A DNA stretch of 52,737 nucleotides from an uncultured Acholeplasmatales bacterium (GTDB lineage: Bacteria > Bacillota_I > Bacilli_A > Acholeplasmatales > Anaeroplasmataceae), in contig CALUQZ010000009.1 of assembly GCA_944323055.1 (NCBI GenBank), positions 1 through 52,737 of the forward strand, written 5' to 3'. This document shows positions 17,848 through 26,245 of this stretch, piece after piece. The notes beneath the pieces were generated by a model. It saw only the letters and a list, made by a program, of their open reading frames with translations. It searched no databases and was not told the DNA's origin. The stretch's first letter is position 1. Each line of letters starts with the position of its first letter. The translations under genes were made by a program, and so were the position numbers.

Positions 17848-20800
17848 TTAATTTACAAATAAGTTATATTCTTCTTCCTCTTCTTTTTCAGCTAAATCAC
17901 CAAAAACATGCATAAGCTCAAAATCATGGAAAAGCGATTGATTAATTTTAGTTCTTTTTAATACATCTTCTTTAGAAGTAAATGGTTTTTCATTTCGTTT
18001 ATTAACTATATCGATTGCTACTGAGGTACCTAAACCATCAACTGCAGCAAAAGGAATTCTTAAACCACCATCTTCAATTTTAAATTCAGTAGCTTCTGAT
18101 AGATTGATGTCTAGTGGTAAAAATTTAATATTTCTTGCTAACATTTCAAGAGCTACTGATAAAGATGTTAACAAATCATCATCTCTTGCTGTTTTATCAT
18201 CTTTATTATTAATTTCACTAATCATTGCTTTTATAGCTAGTTTACCACCTAGATATGCTTTAACAGAATGTAATTTAGCTCTAGTAGAAAACCAAGCTGA
18301 ATAAAACAATTCTGGTGAATAAACTTTAAACCAAGCAATTCTTAAAGCCATTAAAATATAGGCTGTCGCATGAGCTTTCGGGAACATGTATTGAATTTGT
18401 TCACATGACCAAATATACCAATTAGGAACTTTCTTTTCCAACATATATTCCTTGTATTTTAGCCATTTTTCTGGGTCTTTTTTAACTTTACCTTTACGGA
18501 CAAACTCCATTATTTCAAAAGCTTTTATCGGCTCTAGATTTTGATATAGCAAATAAACCATAATATCATCACGACATCCGATAACATCACTAAAAGGAAT
18601 TTTTCCAAACTCTGTTTTACCAAGTACTAAATCCTGTGAATTGCCATTCCAAACCCCTGTACCATGTGATAAACCTGATATTTTTACTAATTCAGCAAAT
18701 GTTTTAGGCATTGTTTCTGATAATAATTTACGTACAAAGTTTGTCCCTAATTCTGGTACTGCAAAAGAAGCTACTATTGAATCTATATCTTCTGGTTTTA
18801 CTCCTATAACATCTGTACAAGAAAATAACCTATAAACATTTTTATCATCAACCGGGATATCTTGTGGGCTAGAAAATGGATATTTATCTTGATGTAAATG
18901 AACATAATCCATCAAATATTTAATCATTGTCGGATCATCATGACCTAATATATCTAGTTTTAATAAGTTGTTTTCAAAACTATGATAATCATAATGAGTT
19001 GTGCGCCATTCATTTTCTGTATTATCAGCCGGATATTGAATAGGCGTTACATCAAAGATATCAACGTAATGAGGCACAACAATTATGCCTCCTGGATGTT
19101 GACCGGTTGAACGTCTAACGTTTACAAGTTTAGTAGATAACCTATCAATTTCACAGGAACGCAAATTAATATGCTTTCTTTCACAATATCCTTTTACATA
19201 ACCAAAAGCATTTTTCTCAGCTAATTTTGAAATTGTTCCACCTCTAAAGGCATTTTCATTTCCCATAAATTCTCTAACAAATGCATGGGCCTTACTTTGA
19301 TAATCACCACTAAAATTTAAATCAATATCTGGTACTTTATCCCCGTTAAAACCTAAGAATGTTTCAAAAGGAATATCATGACCATCCTTAACTAATTTGG
19401 TATGGCAATGTGGGCAGTAAGCTTCTGGTAGATCGTAACCACTTTCAACGCTTTGTAAAACTTCATAAAAATCCTTATCATCACTAGTCATACCATATTC
19501 TTTTTGTTCATCTTCATTCATCTTAAAGACTTGAAATTTACAATTAGGACAACGATAATGAGGCGCTAACGGATTAATTTCTGTAATATGCATCATAGTA
19601 GCTACTAAAGATGAGCCGACACTACCTCTTGAACCTACTAAATAACCATCACTTAATGATTTAGTAACTAACAAGTGACTCATATAATATACAGAGGAAT
19701 AGCCATTAGAAATAATGGAATTTAATTCTCTCTCTAATCTCTTTTTAACAATTGGGTGCGGATTTTCTCCATAATATTTTAAAACATTCTCATTAACAAT
19801 TCGTTTTAATTCAGCATTAATACTTGGAATATGTAATGAGCTATCCTTAAATTCATCATCTCTAGGTGCATACATTTCTTTTGGGAAAGGTCTAACTTTT
19901 TCAATAGAATCAGCTATTAAATTAGTATTTGTAACAACTATTTGATAGGCTTGACTTTCTTCTAAAAAATTAAACTCTTCAAGCATTTCATCAGTCGTTC
20001 TAATATGCATTAAAGGTGAATTGTTATATCTATTTAATCTATGATATTTGCCACCTATTTGCGGTGAACCAATTAAGATATCCCGATATTTTTTATCAGT
20101 CTTTTTAATATAATGACAATCAGATGTAGCTACAACGATTTTTCCTAATTCATTTGCCGCTTTTAAAATCTTTTTAATTGCAGCTAAAACAGCTTCATGA
20201 CCATTAGTTATATCATCATCTAAATGACTATAAGCTAATGGAGGTTGTACTTCTATATAATCATAATATGTCATTAATTCTTTTAATTTATCATAATCAC
20301 CATTTAATGCTTCTTCAAAAATTTCACCATTGACACAACCTGAACCTACTAAAATTCCTTCTCTATAATTTGATAAAACACTTTTTAATAACCTTGGTTC
20401 TTCAGCACAGTGAACAGTTAAGGCATCAGATAAAAGCTTATACATATTTTTAAGCCCTATTTGAGTTTTAACTAACATATTAATATGTTTTGGGATGACA
20501 TATTTATATAATACATCAGGAACTATTTGATTAATATCTTTGTAATTATCTACGCCTTTATTAAAAATTTCTTGTAACATTAAAACAAAACATTCAGCTG
20601 TAACTCTAGTATCATCAATAGCTCTATGGTGATGAAGTTGTTTAACTTTATAATATTTAGCTAATTCTTCTAGGTTAAATCTTTTAACATCTGAATAATG
20701 TAAAGACCTAAATAAATTTAAAGTATCAATAATTGGATAATCTTTATAATCTAAATTAAGTCTTTTAATATTAGCATAAATCATACCTGTATCAAATGAT

Positions 20801-22287
20801 GCATTATGAGCTACTAAAATACTATCACCAACAAAATCTAAGAATTCTGGTAAGATTTCTGCAATCGTTCTAGCATCTTTAACATCATCATTACTAATAG
20901 ATGTAAGTTCAGTAATCCGTTCTGAAATAAGCATTTCTGGATTAACAAAAGTCTCAAAACTAGCTATCTCACCATTTATGTCATATTTAGTAGCAGCAAT
21001 CTCAATAATTCTATCATTATCTTGACTAAAACCGGTTGTTTCTAAGTCAAATATAACATAAGTAGTCTCTTTTAAACTAATATCTCTATTAGTAAAAGCT
21101 ATTTTTAGATTATCATCATTAATATAATTTAACTCAAGACCAAAAATAGGCTTAATATCTTCATATTTATCCATTATATGAGCTACTTCAGGAATTGAAT
21201 ATACTCCATCATGATCAGTTATAGCAAGGGCTTTATGTCCCCATTTACTTACAGTTTCATAATAATCAGATGCAGTAGCTATACCATCTAAAGCACTCAT
21301 TTTAGTATGGGCATGTAATTCAACTCTCTTAACTTTCGCCTCATCTTTAATTTCTTCTTCTTTTTTCATTCCTAGTAGTTCAACTTTACTAGCCATAATT
21401 ATTACATTTCTAGCATAAGGATCATATTCCGCTTTACCGAGTACTCTAATTTGGTAATTAGGAACTAAACTATTATAAACCTTAATTTCGTCTTCGCCTC
21501 TCAACCATTTTTTAACAATAATAGAATCCGTATCATCTGTCATTTTGATTTGGGCTAAAGTAGAATTAGTAAATTGTTTTATTTCAACATCAAAAATATA
21601 ACCTTCAATTAAATATATAGTTATACCTTTAGTATTAGCATAAATAGCTAAATCATTAGATGTTTGTGGTATATCTTTAATAGCTGTTATTTCATTTACT
21701 TTATACGCTTTGAAATTTTTGCTATCATTTAATATCTTTTGATTATTTTGTAAAATTTTAGCCTCTTCATTCATTTTTCTTAACTCTTCTTTTTGTGTCT
21801 GTTCTAAAGCTTCTAATTCAGCATTAATACTTCTATTTGGATCTTGTTCAAAATCAATTGTTACATTTAACCCATATTTTTTAAATTCATTTTCAATATC
21901 AATTGCCACACTAGAAATACCAACTGCATCTTGTTCAATCATATATGTAAAAGTATAGTCTTGATAAGTTGGTTTATTATTAACTAAAAATTGAAAACGA
22001 GGTAAATTACTAGCTAATTCATTTACTATATTAATTAAATACTCTCTTAAATCTTCTTCTGGTAATGTTTTATTTTCATAAACAATATCTAAATTAATTT
22101 TGATATTATCACCTTTAAAATAATTTAAAAGTGATTCTTTAAATTTAATGTAATTATTATATTTTAAAGGTCTATTAAATTTAAAAACAACATCAAGTTC
22201 TTTCCTAATTTTATCATAAACAACCTTGTTAATCTCATATGAATTAGTACTATCATTTAAAATTTCATCTAAAAAGCCTAAATTCAT
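17848..22287 (-). CDS. polC: DNA polymerase III alpha subunit, PolC type
   Basis: A 1479-residue replicative polymerase with built-in proofreading. Order: N-terminal domain (1-200), OB fold (about 205-300), PHP domain (VELHAHTKMSALDGIA, ALAITDHDGV), an inserted DnaQ-like 3'-5' exonuclease (VIFDLETTGFSQ, VAHNASFDTGM, HHRAIDDTRVTAE), the second PHP part, then the polymerase palm with the catalytic PDIDLNFSGD. The PolC zinc site CPNC...CPHCH is just before the palm. The C-terminus has the HhH and fingers regions. Length is normal (about 1440-1470). The start has GGAGGGGG upstream and overlaps the DUF1189 stop (ATGA). Confidence 0.98.
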   Translation of the reverse strand: MNLGFLDEILNDSTNSYEINKVVYDKIRKELDVVFKFNRPLKYNNYIKFKESLLNYFKGDNIKINLDIVYENKTLPEEDLREYLINIVNELASNLPRFQFLVNNKPTYQDYTFTYMIEQDAVGISSVAIDIENEFKKYGLNVTIDFEQDPNRSINAELEALEQTQKEELRKMNEEAKILQNNQKILNDSKNFKAYKVNEITAIKDIPQTSNDLAIYANTKGITIYLIEGYIFDVEIKQFTNSTLAQIKMTDDTDSIIVKKWLRGEDEIKVYNSLVPNYQIRVLGKAEYDPYARNVIIMASKVELLGMKKEEEIKDEAKVKRVELHAHTKMSALDGIATASDYYETVSKWGHKALAITDHDGVYSIPEVAHIMDKYEDIKPIFGLELNYINDDNLKIAFTNRDISLKETTYVIFDLETTGFSQDNDRIIEIAATKYDINGEIASFETFVNPEMLISERITELTSISNDDVKDARTIAEILPEFLDFVGDSILVAHNASFDTGMIYANIKRLNLDYKDYPIIDTLNLFRSLHYSDVKRFNLEELAKYYKVKQLHHHRAIDDTRVTAECFVLMLQEIFNKGVDNYKDINQIVPDVLYKYVIPKHINMLVKTQIGLKNMYKLLSDALTVHCAEEPRLLKSVLSNYREGILVGSGCVNGEIFEEALNGDYDKLKELMTYYDYIEVQPPLAYSHLDDDITNGHEAVLAAIKKILKAANELGKIVVATSDCHYIKKTDKKYRDILIGSPQIGGKYHRLNRYNNSPLMHIRTTDEMLEEFNFLEESQAYQIVVTNTNLIADSIEKVRPFPKEMYAPRDDEFKDSSLHIPSINAELKRIVNENVLKYYGENPHPIVKKRLERELNSIISNGYSSVYYMSHLLVTKSLSDGYLVGSRGSVGSSLVATMMHITEINPLAPHYRCPNCKFQVFKMNEDEQKEYGMTSDDKDFYEVLQSVESGYDLPEAYCPHCHTKLVKDGHDIPFETFLGFNGDKVPDIDLNFSGDYQSKAHAFVREFMGNENAFRGGTISKLAEKNAFGYVKGYCERKHINLRSCEIDRLSTKLVNVRRSTGQHPGGIIVVPHYVDIFDVTPIQYPADNTENEWRTTHYDYHSFENNLLKLDILGHDDPTMIKYLMDYVHLHQDKYPFSSPQDIPVDDKNVYRLFSCTDVIGVKPEDIDSIVASFAVPELGTNFVRKLLSETMPKTFAELVKISGLSHGTGVWNGNSQDLVLGKTEFGKIPFSDVIGCRDDIMVYLLYQNLEPIKAFEIMEFVRKGKVKKDPEKWLKYKEYMLEKKVPNWYIWSCEQIQYMFPKAHATAYILMALRIAWFKVYSPELFYSAWFSTRAKLHSVKAYLGGKLAIKAMISEINNKDDKTARDDDLLTSLSVALEMLARNIKFLPLDINLSEATEFKIEDGGLRIPFAAVDGLGTSVAIDIVNKRNEKPFTSKEDVLKRTKINQSLFHDFELMHVFGDLAEKEEEEEYNLFVN

Positions 22288-23069
22288 TTTGCCCCCTCCA
22301 CTTTAACTATACTTCTTATAGCAATGAAAAAATACAATACACTTAAAAACATTCCTAAATAACTTAAAAAACTAAAATTAAATAAAATGCTAGCTAAATT
22401 AAAAAATAAATAAGGTATTAATGCATGCAATAATAAAATAAACCGTAATTTACCACGAATTGATGGATTTACATTAAAGGCTAATAAAAAAGTAACTAGT
22501 AAAATAACACAAGATAAAAACAATAAATTAAAAGTTTCAACAACTGTATTAACAGCTAATAAAACCGGACTAATAACAGTAAATGGCAAGGAAATAAAGG
22601 AAGTTAAATTCATATAATCAATGTTAGTTGTATCTTTATTGATAGTAAAATCTCTAATGATAAATTCATTATAGTTAGCTTCTGTTAAAAAAGTTGTTCC
22701 TACATAAATAGATACACTATTAGTATTATACATAAAGTAAATATTATTAGCTTCATTCTTACTTGGATCATTAAAAAAACTATAAACAATATAATTACTT
22801 CCACTTAAAAAAGCATAACTTCTACTATCACCACTTAATGTGTTATCTTTAAATGCTAGATTAACTTCTTTATCATTAACAATAGTATTAATAATAGAAT
22901 TTCTATCATATAAAGATAAATCTTGACTCATATAGTAAACACCTAAATAAGCTAAAGCATTTAAGATTATAAATATCCCTAATAAAACCCAAATCTTCCA
23001 CATCTTTTCGATGATAAATTTACCCATAAAACGGGGATGTAATAAACAAATTCTAATTCTTTCTAGCAT
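22284..23069 (-). CDS. DUF1189-like membrane protein
   Basis: A 261-residue protein that resembles the DUF1189 family of Firmicutes. The N-terminus (MLERIRICLLHPRFMGKFI) is amphipathic and followed by one membrane span (WVLLGIFIILNALAYLGVYY), a predicted extracytoplasmic domain of about 110 residues, and four hydrophobic spans in the second half. Function is unknown. The start at 23069 has GGAGGT 5 bases upstream; an in-frame ATG at 23096 has none. It is translationally coupled to polC (ATGA) and begins 14 bases after the LeuRS-like gene, so the three form one transcript. Confidence 0.65.
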   Translation of the reverse strand: MLERIRICLLHPRFMGKFIIEKMWKIWVLLGIFIILNALAYLGVYYMSQDLSLYDRNSIINTIVNDKEVNLAFKDNTLSGDSRSYAFLSGSNYIVYSFFNDPSKNEANNIYFMYNTNSVSIYVGTTFLTEANYNEFIIRDFTINKDTTNIDYMNLTSFISLPFTVISPVLLAVNTVVETFNLLFLSCVILLVTFLLAFNVNPSIRGKLRFILLLHALIPYLFFNLASILFNFSFLSYLGMFLSVLYFFIAIRSIVKVEGAK

Positions 23070-23083
23070 TTTATACCTCCATT

Positions 23084-25048
23084 TTACAATGGCCAAACAG
23101 CATCAACAGCTAATTGTTTAGCATGTATTTCTTCATAATTTATATCTTCAGCTAAACAAGGACATACTATACTAATTAAAGTTAATAATGTTATACCTTG
23201 TTTTTTAGTTAAAGTTTCATTAAGCAAATAATTATTGATAAACTCTTCTAAATAAGTAATATACTTAGTCAAATCTAAGCTGACTAAAGCATCATATAAT
23301 TTATTTTGTAATTGATATAAAGGAAATTCTAAATTGTAATTAGATGCTAAAAAACCTCTTTTATAAATAGCTTTTATTCTATTTATAAACTGTTTATAAG
23401 CAAATATTTTATTTTCCGAAAAATATAAAGGTTCATCAATTTTAGTAGAAAAATAATATAATCTCAACGCATCAGCTCCATAAGCAGCAATTATATCATT
23501 TACTTTTATACAATTATTATTACTACGTTTAATATTATTACCATATTCATCATAAACAGGGGCAGCCATAATTATTTCTGCTTGTTTTAATAACTCTAAG
23601 TTCTCTTCTTTTTCTATTATCGAAATAAAAATAATAGGTAATAATAAATTATTGACTAAATCATTTTTATTTACAATAATACATAAATTATTATACCATT
23701 TCTTAATATCTTTAATTACATCTTGACTCAAAATTTCAGTATCTTGAAATTTAGTATATAAAACTGGTAATAATAATTCTATACCTTTTAAAAAGTGATG
23801 ATTAATTGTAAAATCTAACAATTTAACAATTGGCAAATCTTTTTCATTATTCATTTTGATTTGACCGTTCTTATTATAATATAAAGGAATTTGTTTTTCT
23901 AATAATATTAAATTATTATTTTTTAAAGCTAATGGAAAAATAGCTCCATATTTATCTAAACTACTAATTAATATTTCTTTTTTAGCATATGTTTGATAGC
24001 TTGTAGCAATCCCTTCTTCTTTAAAAGTTTCTACTATTTTAAGACGAGCTTCTTCTTTAGTTAAACCATTTAAAAAATCGCTATTAATTAAATATGAACC
24101 ATCATAAATATCTATTACATCTAATCCTAATTCTAAGATTACCTCTTTATCTTCTATACTAAATAATGGTTTAATAGCCATATCATAGCTATCACCTATA
24201 AAAATAGGGATTTGTTTTCCAGTTAAAGGATTAGTTGAATAATTACCTGTAAATAAATATTTTTTATGTTTATGAATTAAATAATTTTCAACCGCAAAGA
24301 TTTCTCTAGGGCTTATATATTCTAAAATATCTACATAATTAGGATTAATAATAATAGCTGTAAGGCTGGCTAATTCTTCTGGTTTAGTTAATTTAATTTT
24401 AAATTCTTTTTTATTAGTTGTCATTAGCGTAATAACTAAACTAGTATAAGCTTTCAATTTATTTAATAAATATTCTTTATCATTTTCTGTTAAATTTAGT
24501 TCTGCTAAATGTTTTGTTATATTATCTAAATAGTTAGAAAAATCTAAAACTAATACTTTTTCATTCACTAAATCATGTCCGTTAGTCAAACTAATTTCAT
24601 CATATAGTTTATTTTCTTCTTTATAAATATGATAATCTTTATATTTTATAGCGCCTTTATTAAATAGATAAACAACAAATTTTTCTATTAAAGTCATTAT
24701 ATCTAATTCATTATTACAAATTAATTTATTTTTCGGATAACCTATATTTAATTTTGCTAATTCTGTTAAATAAGCTTCTAGTAAATCTTGATTTTTATTT
24801 AAATGATTACCAGTTAAAAAAGAACTATAAGATTGTGTATCAAAACCAATTGTATTTATGACATTTAAACCTTTAAAACGATAATATCTAGCTAAACTAT
24901 CAGCATATAAGTATGGTCTAAAATCAGCATGTAAAAAGCCTAAATGATTTGGTTTTATAAAATTAGTTGTCACTAATTGGTTCTTTTTTAAAACATTATT
25001 TTCAACTTCAAAATAGTTGTTTTTTTGCCATGTTTTATACCAATCCAT
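23084..25048 (-). CDS. Leucyl-tRNA synthetase paralogue with degenerate active site
   Basis: A 654-residue class I synthetase-like protein that aligns along its length to LeuRS: KTWQKNNYFEVE at the N-terminus, LARYYRFKGLNVINTIGFD (LeuRS ARYxRMxGxNVLxPxGWD), an editing-domain-like block (NPLTGKQIPIFIGD, LINSDFLNGLTKEEA), ILISSLDKYGAIFPLAL (LeuRS LxSRQRYWGEPIPxx), VNDIIAAYGADALRLYYF, and CPCLAED...AVWPL. The catalytic motifs are gone: HIGH is HADF (residues 40-43), GWDAFGLPAE is GFDTQSYSSF, the editing VPAHDERD region is LFSIEDKE, and KMSKS is NIKRSN (505-510). It ends at the WP that in LeuRS precedes the C-terminal tRNA-binding domain. Aminoacylation is therefore unlikely, and another LeuRS must exist. 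The uninterrupted frame, normal AGGAGG and placement in the polC transcript suggest a retained function, perhaps binding or regulatory. Confidence 0.82.
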   Translation of the reverse strand: MDWYKTWQKNNYFEVENNVLKKNQLVTTNFIKPNHLGFLHADFRPYLYADSLARYYRFKGLNVINTIGFDTQSYSSFLTGNHLNKNQDLLEAYLTELAKLNIGYPKNKLICNNELDIMTLIEKFVVYLFNKGAIKYKDYHIYKEENKLYDEISLTNGHDLVNEKVLVLDFSNYLDNITKHLAELNLTENDKEYLLNKLKAYTSLVITLMTTNKKEFKIKLTKPEELASLTAIIINPNYVDILEYISPREIFAVENYLIHKHKKYLFTGNYSTNPLTGKQIPIFIGDSYDMAIKPLFSIEDKEVILELGLDVIDIYDGSYLINSDFLNGLTKEEARLKIVETFKEEGIATSYQTYAKKEILISSLDKYGAIFPLALKNNNLILLEKQIPLYYNKNGQIKMNNEKDLPIVKLLDFTINHHFLKGIELLLPVLYTKFQDTEILSQDVIKDIKKWYNNLCIIVNKNDLVNNLLLPIIFISIIEKEENLELLKQAEIIMAAPVYDEYGNNIKRSNNNCIKVNDIIAAYGADALRLYYFSTKIDEPLYFSENKIFAYKQFINRIKAIYKRGFLASNYNLEFPLYQLQNKLYDALVSLDLTKYITYLEEFINNYLLNETLTKKQGITLLTLISIVCPCLAEDINYEEIHAKQLAVDAVWPL

Positions 25049-25072
25049 TAGAAAAAACCTCCTATTATGTAA

Positions 25073-25099
25073 AAAATACTGTGTCAAACACAGTATTTT
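25073..25099 (-). terminator. Terminator/attenuator between acpP and the LeuRS-like gene
   Basis: The perfect hairpin AAAATACTGTG / CACAGTATTTT lies 4 bases after the acpP stop and is followed on the minus strand by TTTTTT. It sits only about 13 bases upstream of the AGGAGG of the LeuRS-like gene, so the polC unit would depend on read-through unless it has its own promoter. Confidence 0.75.
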
Positions 25100-25102
25100 A
25101 TT

Positions 25103-25342
25103 TTACTTTTTAGATTTTTGTTCTATATAAGTAACTAAGTCACCAACTGTTTTAATATCTACTAATTCTTCATTAGGAATAGATATATTAAAACGTTCTT
25201 CTAATTCCATAATAATTTCTACTGCATCTAAGCTATCAGCACCTAAATCTTTACCAATTTCTGATTCAAGTGTAACTTTTTCAATGTCTACATTATCTAA
25301 GTTATTAGCAATCGCTTCTTTTACGCTTTCAAATACTGTCAT
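25103..25342 (-). CDS. acpP: Acyl carrier protein
   Basis: A 79-residue carrier of growing acyl chains. The phosphopantetheine attachment site is Ser37 in LGADSLDAVEIIMELEE, preceded by the usual helix 1 (VFESVKEAIANNL) and followed by helix 3-4 (IKTVGDLVTYIEQK). The start at 25342 has GGAGGAAT upstream; an in-frame start five codons earlier has none. A possible -10 TATACT lies about 20 bases upstream. No other fatty-acid genes are adjacent, but a lipid kinase precedes it. Confidence 0.95.
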   Translation of the reverse strand: MTVFESVKEAIANNLDNVDIEKVTLESEIGKDLGADSLDAVEIIMELEERFNISIPNEELVDIKTVGDLVTYIEQKSKK

Positions 25343-25397
25343 TTTATTCCTCCACAATCTAGTATAATTCTATCAAACTTTTAAATAAAAGTAAATA

Positions 25398-26225
25398 TTA
25401 TCGTGTTACTTCTAAACTCTTAACTTCATCTATTACTTCGCCATCAATTTGCAATAAATGATAATTAAAATTGAATTTAAATTTCTCACCTGTTAAAAAG
25501 TTAACATATTTTTTAGCAATTGTATGTTTACCTATAAATATAAGTGGGAAAATAGTTAATAATCTTTTAAATCCAACACTATGAATAACTACAAATTCTA
25601 GTTTATTATCTAATCTTTCTGATTTAGGGCTTATTTTCATTCCGCCCCCAAAGTATTTGCCGTTTTGAACTACAAAAAACCAAACTTTATGATAATGATA
25701 TACTTTACCATCTACTTCAACATCAATATCAAAAGGTTTAAATCTAAAGAAAGCTTTAAATGCAATCTTAAAATAAGATTCTTTTTTACCTATCAAAAAA
25801 TTATCTGCTTGTTTTTTACAAGTTAAGGCATCAATTCCAATACCTAAACCATTAAGAAAATAATGATTAGTACCGTTTATATTTGCCTTAGGCAAATTTT
25901 TTACTAAATTAGTAATCTCAAAAAACTTACCTTTATTACCTCTAGCAAAATCATTTCCTCTACCAGAACGATACATATAAATTTTATTGTTTAGCGAATT
26001 AAAAACGTCATTATTTACAATTTGATGTAAAGTTCCATCCCCGCCAAAAATGACTAAGATGTCTTCAGCTTTTAAATCTGCAACTAAAGCTTGGTAATCA
26101 TTATCTTCTAAAAGATTAATCATCTTAGTTTGATAACCTTTTTTTAGAAGTTTTTTATTAAATTTAAAACTTGTTTTTAAAGCTTTCCCGGCATTAGACA
26201 TTGGGTTATAGAGAATGAAAAACAT
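25398..26225 (-). CDS. Diacylglycerol/lipid kinase family protein
   Basis: A 275-residue soluble kinase of the DagK/YegS/BmrU family. The nucleotide-binding loop FGGDGTLHQIV is at residues 60-70. NP at residues 8-9 (YNPMSNAGK), SGRGNDFARG and NGLGIGIDA are further family marks, and the C-terminal beta domain (FKFNFNYHLLQIDGEVI) ends the protein. In Gram-positive bacteria such kinases recycle diacylglycerol released from lipoteichoic acid synthesis. It starts 20 bases after the P-type ATPase with AGGGGGAAT upstream, so it is in the riboswitch-controlled transcript. Confidence 0.88.
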   Translation of the reverse strand: MFFILYNPMSNAGKALKTSFKFNKKLLKKGYQTKMINLLEDNDYQALVADLKAEDILVIFGGDGTLHQIVNNDVFNSLNNKIYMYRSGRGNDFARGNKGKFFEITNLVKNLPKANINGTNHYFLNGLGIGIDALTCKKQADNFLIGKKESYFKIAFKAFFRFKPFDIDVEVDGKVYHYHKVWFFVVQNGKYFGGGMKISPKSERLDNKLEFVVIHSVGFKRLLTIFPLIFIGKHTIAKKYVNFLTGEKFKFNFNYHLLQIDGEVIDEVKSLEVTR

Positions 26226-26245
26226 TTTATTCCCCCTAATTAAGA

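Noticed and set aside
23084-25048. Genuine leucyl-tRNA synthetase
   Set aside because: HIGH and KMSKS are both replaced and the C-terminal domain is missing, so it cannot be the only LeuRS.
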